Shown: positions 8,078-17,972, counted from the first letter of the stretch. The stretch: DNA of 64,000 bases from JBAXAM01 sp037142515 (GCA_037142515.1 JBAXAM010000004.1:18825-82824), one strand, 5' to 3'. Notes: a model not told the origin generated them from the letters alone. Numbers and translations are program-made.

Positions 8078-9754
8078 ATGCTTCAAACATGGTTGTTTCA
8101 AATAGCAATGTTTTTATTTATTCTTACTGTCATAGCAATTCCTCTTGGCGAATATATGGCAAAAGTTTTTGTTGGCGAACGAACTTTTTTGTCGCCAATT
8201 TTAGTACCTTTTGAAAATTTTCTTTATAAGGTTTTTGGGGTTGATATACACGTAGACATGGATTGGAAAACTTTTACGGTGAGTCTTTTGCTCTTTAATT
8301 TGGTTGGATTAATTGCTTTATTTTTGTTGCAAGAAGCACAGGGTTTTCTGCCTCTAAACCCAGAAAAGCTTAAGGCCGTAAGATGGGATACTGCAATTAA
8401 TGTGGCAATTTCTTTTGTTACCAATACTGATTGGCAACCATATAAGAGCGAAACTACGATGAGCTATCTAACTCAAATGTTTGGTTTGGGTTTGCAAAAC
8501 TTTTTGTCTGCAGCAACGGGTATGGCAGCAGCAGTAGCTCTTATTAATGCTTTTATTCGTAAAAGCACGGTAGGAATTGGGAATTTTTGGGTTTATCTTA
8601 CGCGGTCGCTAATTTATATTTTATTGCCGCTAGCGATAGCGGTGGCGCTGGTTTTGGTGTCACAAGGTTGTATTGATAATTTTCATCCATACGTGCACGC
8701 ACAAACTTTAGAGGGGAAAGAGCAAATAATTGCTCAGGGTCCGGCTGCTTCACAAATAGCTATTAAACATTTGGGAACGAGTGGCGGCGGTTTTTTTACT
8801 GCTAACTCTGCCCATCCTTATGAAAACCCAACTCCGTTTACCGATTATTTAGAATTACTATCCTTGCTTATAATTGCCGCAGCTTTTCCGTTTGCTTTTG
8901 GGGCTCTTGTAAACAATCGCTCCCAGGGTTGGGCTATATTTGCTGCTATGATGTTTTTGTTTGTTATGGGCCTTAGTTTTGCTTTGTGGTCAGAACTGCA
9001 TGGCAATCCTCTGCTAACAAAACTAGGCATACATCACGGTCTTAACATGGAAGGTAAAGAAGAAAGATTTGGTATGTTGGCTTCGGTCATTTTTGCAAGC
9101 GCTGGTACCGCTACCTCAACCGGAGCGATGAATGTTTCGCTTGGTAGTTTGATGCCTCTTACTGGGCTAATTGCCTTTTTTAATATGGCTATAGGAGGCG
9201 TTATTTTTGGTGGTGTTGGTTGTGGGTTTATTGGCATGCTATTTTATGGAATGCTTGCGATGTTTTTGATTGGGCTGATGATTGGGCGAACCCCAGAAAT
9301 ATACGGTAAGAAACTAGAGCCTTATGAAATGATAATAACAGTTGTTGTTCTTTTTTTGCCGTGTATTGTCCAGTTAATTTTTAGCGCAATAGCGGTAACT
9401 GTTTTGGGTAACTCGTCTCCTCGTGGATTATCGGAAATAATTTACACTTATGCATCCAGTATGAGCAACAATGGTTCTACGCTTATGGTATCTGAGTCCA
9501 ACACCATTTTTTATAACTTAACGACCGGGTTTGTGATGTTGTTTGGGCGCTTCGTCACCATTGTTTGTGCTTTAGCTATCGCTGGTTCTGTGGCGCAGAA
9601 AAAGTTTAATCCACCAACAGCACGTTTTCCAACAGCTAGTCCATTGTTTGTTTTTGTTTTAATTTCCGTGGTGTTAGTTAATGGAGCGTTAACTTTCTTT
9701 CCAGTGTTGGTATTGGGGCCGATATTGGAGCATCTATATATTTATTCTACTTAA
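8078..9754 (+). CDS. kdpA: Potassium-transporting ATPase subunit A
   Basis: KdpA is the K+-selective channel-like subunit of the high-affinity KdpFABC pump of the inner membrane. 558 residues, about ten membrane segments and four degenerate selectivity-filter loops, of which TNTDWQPY, GTSGGGFFTANSAHPYENPT, GTATSTGAMN and SNNGSTLMVSES are visible. The start ATG has GGAGAG upstream within the end of prfA. There is no room for kdpF, the 29-residue stabilising peptide, between prfA and kdpA. First gene of kdpABCD; all four follow with gaps of 4-14 bases or a small overlap. Confidence 0.97.
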   Translation: MLQTWLFQIAMFLFILTVIAIPLGEYMAKVFVGERTFLSPILVPFENFLYKVFGVDIHVDMDWKTFTVSLLLFNLVGLIALFLLQEAQGFLPLNPEKLKAVRWDTAINVAISFVTNTDWQPYKSETTMSYLTQMFGLGLQNFLSAATGMAAAVALINAFIRKSTVGIGNFWVYLTRSLIYILLPLAIAVALVLVSQGCIDNFHPYVHAQTLEGKEQIIAQGPAASQIAIKHLGTSGGGFFTANSAHPYENPTPFTDYLELLSLLIIAAAFPFAFGALVNNRSQGWAIFAAMMFLFVMGLSFALWSELHGNPLLTKLGIHHGLNMEGKEERFGMLASVIFASAGTATSTGAMNVSLGSLMPLTGLIAFFNMAIGGVIFGGVGCGFIGMLFYGMLAMFLIGLMIGRTPEIYGKKLEPYEMIITVVVLFLPCIVQLIFSAIAVTVLGNSSPRGLSEIIYTYASSMSNNGSTLMVSESNTIFYNLTTGFVMLFGRFVTIVCALAIAGSVAQKKFNPPTARFPTASPLFVFVLISVVLVNGALTFFPVLVLGPILEHLYIYST

Positions 9755-9767
9755 TGGATAGTTTAAT

Positions 9768-11822
9768 ATGCGTACAAGTATGTTGTGGAACACTAAATTT
9801 ATTTTTCCTGCCATTCGGCAGGCTTTTATTAAACTTAATCCTCTAAAATTATGGCACAACGTGGTCATGTTTGTTGTGGAAATTGGTGCAGTTATTACTA
9901 CGATTATTGCTGCTTTAAGTTTTTTTGCCAAAGACCAGCCATTTTTTATTTTTGGTTTGCAAATTAGCCTTTGGCTTTGGTTTACGGTTTTATTTGCTAA
10001 TTTTGCTGAAAGTTTAGCTGAGGGTAAGGGCAAGGCTCAAGCTGAATCACTGAAACAAAACCGGAGTGAAATTTATGCGCAAAAAATAATTTCTGATGCT
10101 GATGACAAAGACGATAAAGTAGAGTTAGTTCCAGCATTAATGCTTAAGAAGGGTGATGTTGTCATTATTAGTGACGGCATGATGATTCCATCTGATGGTG
10201 AAATTATTGAGGGCATCGCCTTAGTTGATGAATCTGCTATTACTGGAGAATCTGCTCCTGTAGTGCGCGAATCTGGGGGCGATAAAACAGGGGTGACCGG
10301 TGGTACTAAAGTGCTTTCTGGAAAAATTAAGGTTGAAATTAAAGCTAATGCCGGTGAAACCTTTCTTGATCAAATGATTAGCATGATCGAAAGCTCTAAG
10401 CGACAAAAAACACCAAATGAAATTGCGCTGGAGGTTTTTTTGTTTGGATTAACAGTTTTGTTTGCTGTGGTGACGGTAACGTTGGCAGTATTTGGCGCCT
10501 TTATGCATGTTGAAATTCCTATTACTATTTTGGTTGCATTATTGGTGTGTTTAATCCCAACTACTATAGGGGGGTTATTGCCAGCCATTGGTATTGCTGG
10601 TATGGATCGATTGTTGGCTCATAATGTTATTGCTTTAACTGGGCGTGCAGTTGAAGCAGCTGGTGATGTTAACGTGGTGTTGTTAGATAAGACAGGAACA
10701 ATTACTCTTGGCAATCGGTTAGCAACCGCTTTCATTGTTGCTCCTGGGGTTACCGAAGAAGAGTTGGCTCGTTTTGCCATGTTGTCTTCGCTTGCTGACG
10801 ATACGCCAGAAGGGCGCAGTATTGTAGTTTTAGCCAAAGAAAAATTACAAATTCGTGGTCGCGATATACGCTCGCCAGTCGGAGCAAAATTTATTGAGTT
10901 TAGAGCCGAAACACGCATGAGTGGTATCGATATTAACGAGGTGCAAATTCGTAAAGGAGCAGCTGATGCGATCGAGAATTTTGTTAAGCAGAGAAAAATC
11001 AAGTTTCCTGAAGAAGTAAAAAAGGATGTAGAAAAAGTTGCTCGAGAAGGTGGAACGCCATTGGTTGTTGCTGACCAAGATATGGTATACGGAGTTGTCT
11101 ATCTTAAGGATGTATTGAAAGAAGGAATTCGTGATAGATTATTACAATTGAAAAATATGGGTATTGCTTCAGTAATGATTACTGGTGATAATCCATTAAC
11201 AGCAGCAACGATTGCTGTAGAAGCGGGTGTTAGTGATTTTATAGCTAAAGCCACTCCTGCGATGAAAATGGAGCGTATTAAAAAATATCAGCAAGACGGC
11301 TATATGGTGGCGATGATTGGTGATGGTACTAATGACGCTCCGGCGCTAGCCCAAGCAGATTTGGCTGTAGCAATGAATGCTGGTACCCAGGCAGCAAGGG
11401 AAGCTGCCAATATGGTAGATTTAGATTCAACACCAACCAAGCTGCTTGATATTGTTGAAATCGGTAAGCAAATTTTGATTACTCGAGGTGCTCTTACTAC
11501 ATTTAGCATTGCTAATGATGTTGCCAAATATTTTGCGATTATTCCAGCGCTATTTATTTCTAAATGTCCAATATTAAACGTTTTGAATGTTATGCATCTT
11601 GCAAGCCCACATAGCGCGATTATGTCAGCAGTAATTTTTAATGCGATTGTAATACCGTTGTTGATTCCGTTAGCATTAAGCGGGGTTAAATATAGACAAG
11701 CTTCAGTGACTTTTCTTTTGCGGAAAAATTTATTGGTTTATGGTCTTGGTGGTTTGTTATTGCCTTTTATTGGTATAAAACTAATTGACATGGGTATCGT
11801 TTGGCTTCGAATTATAGGGTAA
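9768..11822 (+). CDS. kdpB: Potassium-transporting ATPase subunit B
   Basis: KdpB is the P-type ATPase subunit that energises K+ uptake. At 684 residues it is full length. The actuator loop TGES appears in SAITGESAPV, the phosphorylated Asp is residue 307 in LLDKTGTITLGN (the same number as in E. coli KdpB), and the hinge region TGDNPLTAATIA and MIGDGTNDAPALAQAD are present. The C-terminal membrane segments are intact. It lies 13 bases after kdpA and 6 bases before kdpC. Confidence 0.98.
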   Translation: MRTSMLWNTKFIFPAIRQAFIKLNPLKLWHNVVMFVVEIGAVITTIIAALSFFAKDQPFFIFGLQISLWLWFTVLFANFAESLAEGKGKAQAESLKQNRSEIYAQKIISDADDKDDKVELVPALMLKKGDVVIISDGMMIPSDGEIIEGIALVDESAITGESAPVVRESGGDKTGVTGGTKVLSGKIKVEIKANAGETFLDQMISMIESSKRQKTPNEIALEVFLFGLTVLFAVVTVTLAVFGAFMHVEIPITILVALLVCLIPTTIGGLLPAIGIAGMDRLLAHNVIALTGRAVEAAGDVNVVLLDKTGTITLGNRLATAFIVAPGVTEEELARFAMLSSLADDTPEGRSIVVLAKEKLQIRGRDIRSPVGAKFIEFRAETRMSGIDINEVQIRKGAADAIENFVKQRKIKFPEEVKKDVEKVAREGGTPLVVADQDMVYGVVYLKDVLKEGIRDRLLQLKNMGIASVMITGDNPLTAATIAVEAGVSDFIAKATPAMKMERIKKYQQDGYMVAMIGDGTNDAPALAQADLAVAMNAGTQAAREAANMVDLDSTPTKLLDIVEIGKQILITRGALTTFSIANDVAKYFAIIPALFISKCPILNVLNVMHLASPHSAIMSAVIFNAIVIPLLIPLALSGVKYRQASVTFLLRKNLLVYGLGGLLLPFIGIKLIDMGIVWLRIIG

Positions 11823-11828
11823 GAACAT

Positions 11829-12380
11829 ATGCAAAAATTAGCAATATCTCTTCGGGTTTTTATTGCCTACGCTGTTTTATTTGGGTTGGTTTACCCGTTT
11901 TTTATTATGGGGATTGGTTGTGTAATATTTCCACACAGAGCAAATGGTAGTTTGCTTGTGCTCAATGATAAGATTATTGGTTCGACACTAATTGCGCAAG
12001 AGTTTGCCTCCCCCAAATATTTTCATAGTAGATTTTCTGCAATTAATTTGGAGCCTTCCAGCAAAAAATTGCTTGATTTGGCTAAGGAACGTATTCAACA
12101 AATAAGATTAGAAAATGAATTGTCTGCAAATTCTCGATTACCCGCTGATATGGTGCTTGATTCTGCTAGCGGCTTGGATCCCAATATTTCTTATGCCAAT
12201 GCCATGCTTCAATTACACCGGGTAGCCAAGTATCGTGAGCTTTCAGAGGATAAAGTCAAAAGATTAATTCGCGCCAACATCACTCATGATTTTGTTGGGG
12301 TTTGGGGGCGAGAGGGAGTTAATGTATTAGAGCTTAATTTAGCATTGGATGAGATATCACTTGCTGGGCGTAAAACATGA
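11829..12380 (+). CDS. kdpC: Potassium-transporting ATPase subunit C
   Basis: KdpC is the single-span periplasmic-side subunit that assists K+ binding and complex assembly. 183 residues with one N-terminal membrane segment (residues ~10-30, LRVFIAYAVLFGLVYPFFIM). The conserved segments QEFASPKYFHSRFSA, DSASGLDPNISYANAMLQ and GREGVNVLELNLAL identify it. Its stop codon overlaps the ATG of kdpD by 4 bases (ATGA), pointing to translational coupling. Confidence 0.96.
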   Translation: MQKLAISLRVFIAYAVLFGLVYPFFIMGIGCVIFPHRANGSLLVLNDKIIGSTLIAQEFASPKYFHSRFSAINLEPSSKKLLDLAKERIQQIRLENELSANSRLPADMVLDSASGLDPNISYANAMLQLHRVAKYRELSEDKVKRLIRANITHDFVGVWGREGVNVLELNLALDEISLAGRKT

Positions 12381-14329
12381 CAATTATAGATCAAACAAAA
12401 GATATTGATGATGTTTTAAAAAACCCTCCAGTTGAGTTTAGTGAAGAAGCTAAACGCGGAAGCCTGAAAATTTTTCTTGGTTATTGTGCTGGTGTTGGTA
12501 AAACTTATCGTATGTTGCAAGACTCTATAGTTAATAAACGCAACGGTGTTGATGTAGTAATTGGTATTGTAGAAACCCATGGTCGAACGGATACCGAAGT
12601 ATTGGTAAGTGAATTCGAAATAGTTCCGCGTAAAAATATTGAGTATTCTGGCATTACTATAAGTGAAATGGATTTAGACGCTCTGTTAGTGAGACGTCCT
12701 CAAGTGGTTTTGGTAGATGAGCTAGCTCATACTAATATTCCCGGTTCGCGACACACGAAGCGTTACCAGGATGTTGAGGAGTTGCTTAATGCTGGTATTA
12801 ATGTTTATTCCACGCTTAATATTCAACATATTCAAAGTTTGGTCGATGTTGTTTATCAAATTACTAGTATTAAAGTTGAAGAGATTATTCCTGACCGTAT
12901 TTTGGATTTGGCAATTGAAGTTGAGTTGGTTGATTTGTCGCCAGAAAAGCTGCAACAACGATTGGTCGAAGGAAAAGTATATATTCCGCAAAAAGCCAAG
13001 CAAGCAATGGAAAAGTTTTTTAAAAAAGGAAATTTACTTGCGTTGCGCGAATTATCATTAAAATATACGGCAAAACGCGTTGATAGCGACTTGCTTTCTT
13101 ATCGTGAAAAAGAAGATATTTTGAGCGTTTGGCCCATAGAATCAAAATTATTAGTTGGTATTAGTTCAAATAAGATTACCGAAAAATTATTACTACTTGC
13201 TCATCGCATGGCTATAGAGCTTGAAGCTGAGTGGTATGCAGTGCATGTTGAGTCATTGCAGCAAGTACAAGAAACAGAAAAAACACGCAGTCAGCTCTAT
13301 CGCAATATTCATTTGGCCGAAGAACTGGGAGCCAGGGTCGTTTCACTTAGCGGCAATAATATTGCAGATGAAATTATTCAATTTGCCAAACGCAAGAACA
13401 TTAATTTAATTATTACTGGTTTATCGCAGAGACCGCATTTGCAAGAGCTCATAAGGGGTTCGGTTTTAAATGAATTAGTAAAAAAAGCCAGTCCTATTAA
13501 TTTATTGGTTGTAGGCGATGATTCGCGTGGCGCGCCACCGACAGCGCAGCAGGTAACAAAAAAATTAAAAGCTAAGCCATTTTTTTATGGTTTTCTTAGC
13601 GTAGCTGTAGTGTTACTGTTTAGTTGGTTTTTTCAAAAATGGATTTCGGCGCACAATCTAATAATGCTGATGCTATTGCCGACTATTGTGTCTGGAATTT
13701 TATGGGGCACGTCGGTTGGATTAGTTACCTCGGTGCTTGCTTTGGGTTTGGTTGATTTCTTTTTTATTACGCCGAATTTTTCGCTTGGTCTCACTGATGC
13801 TCGCTATTTAACTGATATGGTGCTTTTTATTTTAATTGTTTTTGGCGTAAGTTGGGTTGGGAGAATGATACGTTGGCGTGCCGAAAGCGCCAGACATCGG
13901 GAGCGATTTATTTATGCTCTTTATAATTTTGGGCGCGAAATCATGGGCGCTGAAAGTTTTAATGATATTTTGAACCGCGCAGTGCGCGGCGTGGTTGAGG
14001 CTTTTGATAGTGATATTGTAATTCTTTTGCCTGGAACATCAGGAGCTCTTGAGTTAACGGCTAAAAGTAGGATAGATTTAGAACTAAACGAAATGGAAAA
14101 AGCTGTTGCCACCTGGGTTTATAAAAACGGAAGGCATGCGGGTAAGGGAACGAATACACTATCTTCTGCCAAGTGGTACTATGTTCCACTTAATATCCGT
14201 GAAAATATTTTGGGTGTTATTTGTTTAATGAAATTAGAAGTAGACAAAACTTTTTCTCCAGAACAAAAGCGTTTGCTTGAATCGTTTGCGAGCATGGTTG
14301 CGTTGGCGTTGTCGAGAGCTAATAAATAA
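12377..14329 (+). CDS. kdpD: KdpD-like sensor lacking the histidine kinase domains
   Basis: KdpD normally senses low K+ and phosphorylates KdpE. This 650-residue protein has the N-terminal KdpD domain with its ATP-binding motif GYCAGVGKT (35-43) and ETHGRTDTE, then a Usp-like domain with LIITGLSQRPHLQELIRGS, four membrane segments of the DUF4118 type (about 400-500), and a GAF-like domain (about 520-648). It ends at SMVALALSRANK, exactly where the HisKA dimerisation domain should start; H-box, N-box and G-boxes are absent. The E. coli protein is about 894 residues. The next gene is an unrelated cyclophilin and no kdpE response regulator is present. The truncation looks clean, with intact upstream domains and a normal stop, so this may be a phosphorylation-independent regulator of KdpFABC or partner of a separate kinase. 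Confidence 0.9.
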   Translation: MTIIDQTKDIDDVLKNPPVEFSEEAKRGSLKIFLGYCAGVGKTYRMLQDSIVNKRNGVDVVIGIVETHGRTDTEVLVSEFEIVPRKNIEYSGITISEMDLDALLVRRPQVVLVDELAHTNIPGSRHTKRYQDVEELLNAGINVYSTLNIQHIQSLVDVVYQITSIKVEEIIPDRILDLAIEVELVDLSPEKLQQRLVEGKVYIPQKAKQAMEKFFKKGNLLALRELSLKYTAKRVDSDLLSYREKEDILSVWPIESKLLVGISSNKITEKLLLLAHRMAIELEAEWYAVHVESLQQVQETEKTRSQLYRNIHLAEELGARVVSLSGNNIADEIIQFAKRKNINLIITGLSQRPHLQELIRGSVLNELVKKASPINLLVVGDDSRGAPPTAQQVTKKLKAKPFFYGFLSVAVVLLFSWFFQKWISAHNLIMLMLLPTIVSGILWGTSVGLVTSVLALGLVDFFFITPNFSLGLTDARYLTDMVLFILIVFGVSWVGRMIRWRAESARHRERFIYALYNFGREIMGAESFNDILNRAVRGVVEAFDSDIVILLPGTSGALELTAKSRIDLELNEMEKAVATWVYKNGRHAGKGTNTLSSAKWYYVPLNIRENILGVICLMKLEVDKTFSPEQKRLLESFASMVALALSRANK

Positions 14330-14347
14330 TTTAAATAAGGAAGATAT

Positions 14348-14971
14348 ATGAAAAAAAACATCTTTATTTTAGCTATTATTTCAGTATTGATTTTTATGAT
14401 TTGTGGTTGTAAACAGAAAGAAACAGAGGATAAAGAGACTATGAAAACAGCAGTTAATGGGGTTTTATCAGGACAAGAAAATTTATTTGCAAAATATAGG
14501 ACCGCCATTATTAAAACTAATTATGGCGATATTACAGTAGAGCTTTATGGTAATGATTCACCAATTACGGTGAACAATTTTTTAAATTTAGCAAGTCAAG
14601 GTTTTTATAACAACACTAAATTTCATCGTGTTATTAAGGATTTCATGATTCAAGCTGGTGATCCAAACAGTCGCGATAAAGACATCAGTACCCATGGCAC
14701 CGGTGGTCCTGGATATAGATTTATGGACGAGATAAATAGCCATAAATTAGTTCGCGGTAGTTTAGCCATGGCTAATGCTGGAGCAGATACTAACGGCTCA
14801 CAATTTTTTATCGTTACTAAAACGGCTACCACATGGCTTGATGGCAAGCACACCAACTTTGGCCTAGTTACATCTGGCATGGTTACTGTGAGCAAGATTG
14901 AAAATGTGTCTGTTGATACCAATGATCATCCGATCGATGATGTGATTATTGAGAGCATTGAGTTGAAGTAA
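14348..14971 (+). CDS. Cyclophilin-type peptidyl-prolyl isomerase, predicted lipoprotein
   Basis: Catalyses cis-trans isomerisation of proline peptide bonds. The 207-residue protein begins with a basic and hydrophobic signal (MKKNIFILAIISVLIFMICG) followed by a Cys at residue 21, which fits a lipobox with Cys at -2, so it should be anchored in the envelope. A linker rich in Lys and Glu precedes the cyclophilin domain: FHRVIKDFMIQAGDP carries the catalytic Arg-Phe region, followed by GSLAMANAGADTNGSQFFI and LDGKHTNFG. A Shine-Dalgarno (AAGGAAG) precedes the ATG. It is separated from kdpD by 18 bases and convergent with the acetyltransferase gene, whose stop lies 2 bases beyond. Confidence 0.93.
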   Translation: MKKNIFILAIISVLIFMICGCKQKETEDKETMKTAVNGVLSGQENLFAKYRTAIIKTNYGDITVELYGNDSPITVNNFLNLASQGFYNNTKFHRVIKDFMIQAGDPNSRDKDISTHGTGGPGYRFMDEINSHKLVRGSLAMANAGADTNGSQFFIVTKTATTWLDGKHTNFGLVTSGMVTVSKIENVSVDTNDHPIDDVIIESIELK

Positions 14972-14973
14972 AA

Positions 14974-15684
14974 TTACAACCAAAAATGGTAAAAGTTTTC
15001 GATTTTTTCTTGGTGGAAATTACATTTTTCGTAGAGGCGGCAAGCGGGGATATTTGCTTTTTGTGTTACAACTTGAGCATGAGAAAATCCTGATTCAATA
15101 AAATAAGTTTGTGCCGCACGAACTAGTTTAGTGCCAAAGTTTTTACCTCTAAAATTAGCATTAATTGCGAGGAGCCCAATGTCTCCTCTGCTGTTTTTCG
15201 TTCCAAGCGTTACCATGCCAACAATTTTATTGTTATTACGAATTATCAGTACTCTGCTGGCGATCGAGCCATTAATAGAGTTTTCAATCCATACATGATA
15301 AAGTTTAAGAAATAATTCTTTTGGAAAATTCGGATCAGTGTTGAAATGTGAATAAGTACCGGCTTGAATAGCTAATTGCTCTAATTCAATTTCAATATGT
15401 TCACAGACCTCAATTTCAGGCGCAACAGATTGCAATGGATTTAATGTTTTTAGATCAAGTAAATATGTAATATGTTCGCTACCAAAAATCCCTTCTAGTT
15501 TTTTCGCTGCTTGTTGTGATTTTTCATCAGTACTGTCAGAGGGCCAGTAGACTAAGCGTATTTTTTGTTTGCGCAGTTCGTTGAGTATTGTTTGTGTTTT
15601 TATAAAAGATAGTTGGGGCGATAAAATTTTGGCTACTTTAAAGCCGAAAAGTTCAGTATCAAGTTCTAATAATTTGTAATCCAT
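14974..15684 (-). CDS. GNAT acetyltransferase, WecD-like
   Basis: A 236-residue GCN5-related acetyltransferase. The N-terminus (LLELDTELFGFKVAKI) matches the opening seen in dTDP-4-amino-4,6-dideoxygalactose acetyltransferase WecD/RffC. The C-terminal GNAT fold has the acetyl-CoA loop in ANFRGKNFGTKLVRAA and the last conserved part in IPACRLYEKCNFHQ. No enterobacterial common antigen or other sugar biosynthesis genes are nearby, so the WecD substrate should not be assumed. It starts 8 bases downstream of the mrcA stop on the same strand and is probably in that operon. Confidence 0.82.
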   Translation of the reverse strand: MDYKLLELDTELFGFKVAKILSPQLSFIKTQTILNELRKQKIRLVYWPSDSTDEKSQQAAKKLEGIFGSEHITYLLDLKTLNPLQSVAPEIEVCEHIEIELEQLAIQAGTYSHFNTDPNFPKELFLKLYHVWIENSINGSIASRVLIIRNNNKIVGMVTLGTKNSRGDIGLLAINANFRGKNFGTKLVRAAQTYFIESGFSHAQVVTQKANIPACRLYEKCNFHQEKIENFYHFWL

Positions 15685-15692
15685 AAGGTTAT

Positions 15693-17972
15693 TTAGAATA
15701 ATGGAGCAGTAGTTATTTCTAGATCGTCTAAATTAAGCAAATTAGTTTCTGTTTGAGGAGGAGCTACGGTCTTTGGAACTGTGTCAACAGTAAACATTTC
15801 AAAAATGGCATTTTCTTGTTCTGGTTCTGCGAGCAAACCAGTTGCTGGATCAATCCGTGTTGTAGTTATTCCTTCTGGTTGCCTCATGCTGTGTTCTGGT
15901 TTGCCCGCCAAAGCATTTTGCATAAATTGGATCCATATTGGTAGGGCCGCTTGTGATCCGTGTTCATGTGTTGAGCGTGGTTGATCAAAGCCCATCCATA
16001 CCGTTGCAACCAGATCGCTATTAAACCCTAAAAACCAAGCGTCAACTAGGTCATTAGTGGTTCCAGTTTTACCTGCTATGTCATTGCGTCGCAGCACAAG
16101 AGCTTTTTTTGCTGTACCTTTTCTAATGACATCTTTGAGCGAATCAGTGATTAAATAAGCATTTTGTGGAGTGATAACACGCGGTGCCAAAGGTAATTTA
16201 GCTTGAAAAATAGTTTTGTTATCAGCGTCAACTATTGAGTTAATAAAAAATGGAGTGATTTTATAACCACCATTAGCAAACACTGCATAACCCTCTGTCA
16301 TTTTTAGAGGTGTTATATTGCCAACTCCAAGAGCTAATGTAAGATATTGGGGTACTTCTGATCCGGAAAAACCAAATTTTTTGAGATAATCTACTACGTA
16401 AGAAACCCCAGTGGCTTGCAGCAAGCGGATCGATGCTACGTTGCGTGAACGAGACAGCGCTTCACGCAAACTAATTGGTCCTAAGAAGTCCTGAGAGTCA
16501 TTTTGTGGGCGCCACTCTTTTTTGGTGTATTGGTCAGTTATTATAAGTGGTGTGTCATTAATTAAGCTCGCAAAGGTAAATCCTTTTTCTAAAGCAGCCG
16601 AATAAATAAATGGTTTAAAACTCGATCCTGGTTGACGTTCGGCTTGAGTGGCTCGATTATAACTACTGTTGGCATAGGAGAATCCGCCGCTTAACGCTAA
16701 AACCGCACCATTTTTTGGGTCAAGCACTATAATTGCTCCATCAATTTTCGGTAGTTGTGCAAGTCTCCATTGATTGTTCGCGGTTTTATAAATACGGATA
16801 ATATCGCCACTGGTTAATTGCGGGTTCGCCCAAGCAAAATTGTCGGCACTAATGTCAGCGGTAGTACCGTTGCTGAGTAAAGCGGTAATCGATTTAGCGC
16901 TAGAGCTAATTATCGCCGCTGGTTGTAGGTCGCTAATTATTGGAATACCTCTTAATTTTTGGCGCCAATAAACACGACTTCCAGGAGCCAGATGTCCTTC
17001 CGGACCGCGATAACCATGGCGTTGATCGTATGATAAAATTCCATCGTGTAGAGCTTGATTGGCAAAAGTTTGGAGGTGAGAATCAATTGAGGCATAAACT
17101 TTCATGCCAGAGGCATAAGCTCCATCACCATATTGAGAAATTACAGTATTACGCACCATTTCTGCTAAATAAGGTGCCGATGCTCCCGCTTGTAACTCGT
17201 GATAGCTGGCGGCGATTGGTGCAGAAACCGCGGCATTATACTCCATCAGGTTGATGTGACGGTGCTCAAGCATTCGTTGCAATATGTGGTTGCGGCGTTC
17301 TCGTGCGGCTTGAGGGTTGGAGATTGGATTGTCACGTGATGGTGCCTGTGGTAAACCAGCAAGCATTGCTGTTTGGGCTAAGGTTAATTCGTTTAGTGGT
17401 TTGCCATAATAAACCTGTGAAGCGGCGGCAACACCATAGGCTCGATTACCGAAATAGATTTGATTTAAATATAGCTCAAGTATTTCTTCTTTACTGAAGG
17501 CTTCTTCGATTTTAAAAGCAAGTAAAATCTCGTTTAGTTTGCGACTAAAAGTTTTTTTTCTGTTTTGGCAAAAATCACGTGCCACTTGCATAGTTATCGT
17601 GCTGCCGCCTTGAGATTTTTTACCTGATGCAATAAACGCTTTGGCTGCGCGTAATAATCCTAAAAAATCAACACCGCGGTGTTCATAAAATCTTTGGTCT
17701 TCAGTATCTAAAATCGCCTGCATTAGTTGTTTTGGTACCTGTTTTAAAGTTATTGGTATACGTTTTTTTTCGCCAAATTCGTTGATAAATTTACCGTCGC
17801 TGGTATATATGCGCAGGGGGATTTGCTTACCCATTTCTTTAAGTTGATTAACATCTGGAAGGCGAAGCACCATGTAAAAGTAAATGCCGCCAAAAACAAT
17901 TAAGCCGGTAAAAACCAAGCTCATCAGACTCAGGGAGCTATTTTTGATAAACTTGGTTAAGAATTTAAACAT
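15693..17972 (-). CDS. mrcA: Penicillin-binding protein 1A (transglycosylase/transpeptidase)
   Basis: Bifunctional class A PBP that polymerises and crosslinks peptidoglycan at the inner membrane. I start at the ATG at 17972 (759 residues), because it begins MFKFLTKF just before the single membrane anchor; a TTG 12 codons upstream is possible but has no better ribosome site. The glycosyltransferase domain has catalytic Glu91 in DTEDQRFYEH, plus GGSTITMQVARDF and ELYLNQIYFGNRAYG. The transpeptidase domain has Ser450 in PGSSFKPF, SRN in RSRNVAS and KTGTT in AGKTGTTNDLVDAW. An OB-like insert lies between the two. The C-terminal tail is short. The gene lies upstream of, and away from, the pil operon; PBP1A next to pilMNOPQ is the usual gammaproteobacterial arrangement, and it is preserved here apart from one lipoprotein. 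Confidence 0.96.
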   Translation of the reverse strand: MFKFLTKFIKNSSLSLMSLVFTGLIVFGGIYFYMVLRLPDVNQLKEMGKQIPLRIYTSDGKFINEFGEKKRIPITLKQVPKQLMQAILDTEDQRFYEHRGVDFLGLLRAAKAFIASGKKSQGGSTITMQVARDFCQNRKKTFSRKLNEILLAFKIEEAFSKEEILELYLNQIYFGNRAYGVAAASQVYYGKPLNELTLAQTAMLAGLPQAPSRDNPISNPQAARERRNHILQRMLEHRHINLMEYNAAVSAPIAASYHELQAGASAPYLAEMVRNTVISQYGDGAYASGMKVYASIDSHLQTFANQALHDGILSYDQRHGYRGPEGHLAPGSRVYWRQKLRGIPIISDLQPAAIISSSAKSITALLSNGTTADISADNFAWANPQLTSGDIIRIYKTANNQWRLAQLPKIDGAIIVLDPKNGAVLALSGGFSYANSSYNRATQAERQPGSSFKPFIYSAALEKGFTFASLINDTPLIITDQYTKKEWRPQNDSQDFLGPISLREALSRSRNVASIRLLQATGVSYVVDYLKKFGFSGSEVPQYLTLALGVGNITPLKMTEGYAVFANGGYKITPFFINSIVDADNKTIFQAKLPLAPRVITPQNAYLITDSLKDVIRKGTAKKALVLRRNDIAGKTGTTNDLVDAWFLGFNSDLVATVWMGFDQPRSTHEHGSQAALPIWIQFMQNALAGKPEHSMRQPEGITTTRIDPATGLLAEPEQENAIFEMFTVDTVPKTVAPPQTETNLLNLDDLEITTAPLF

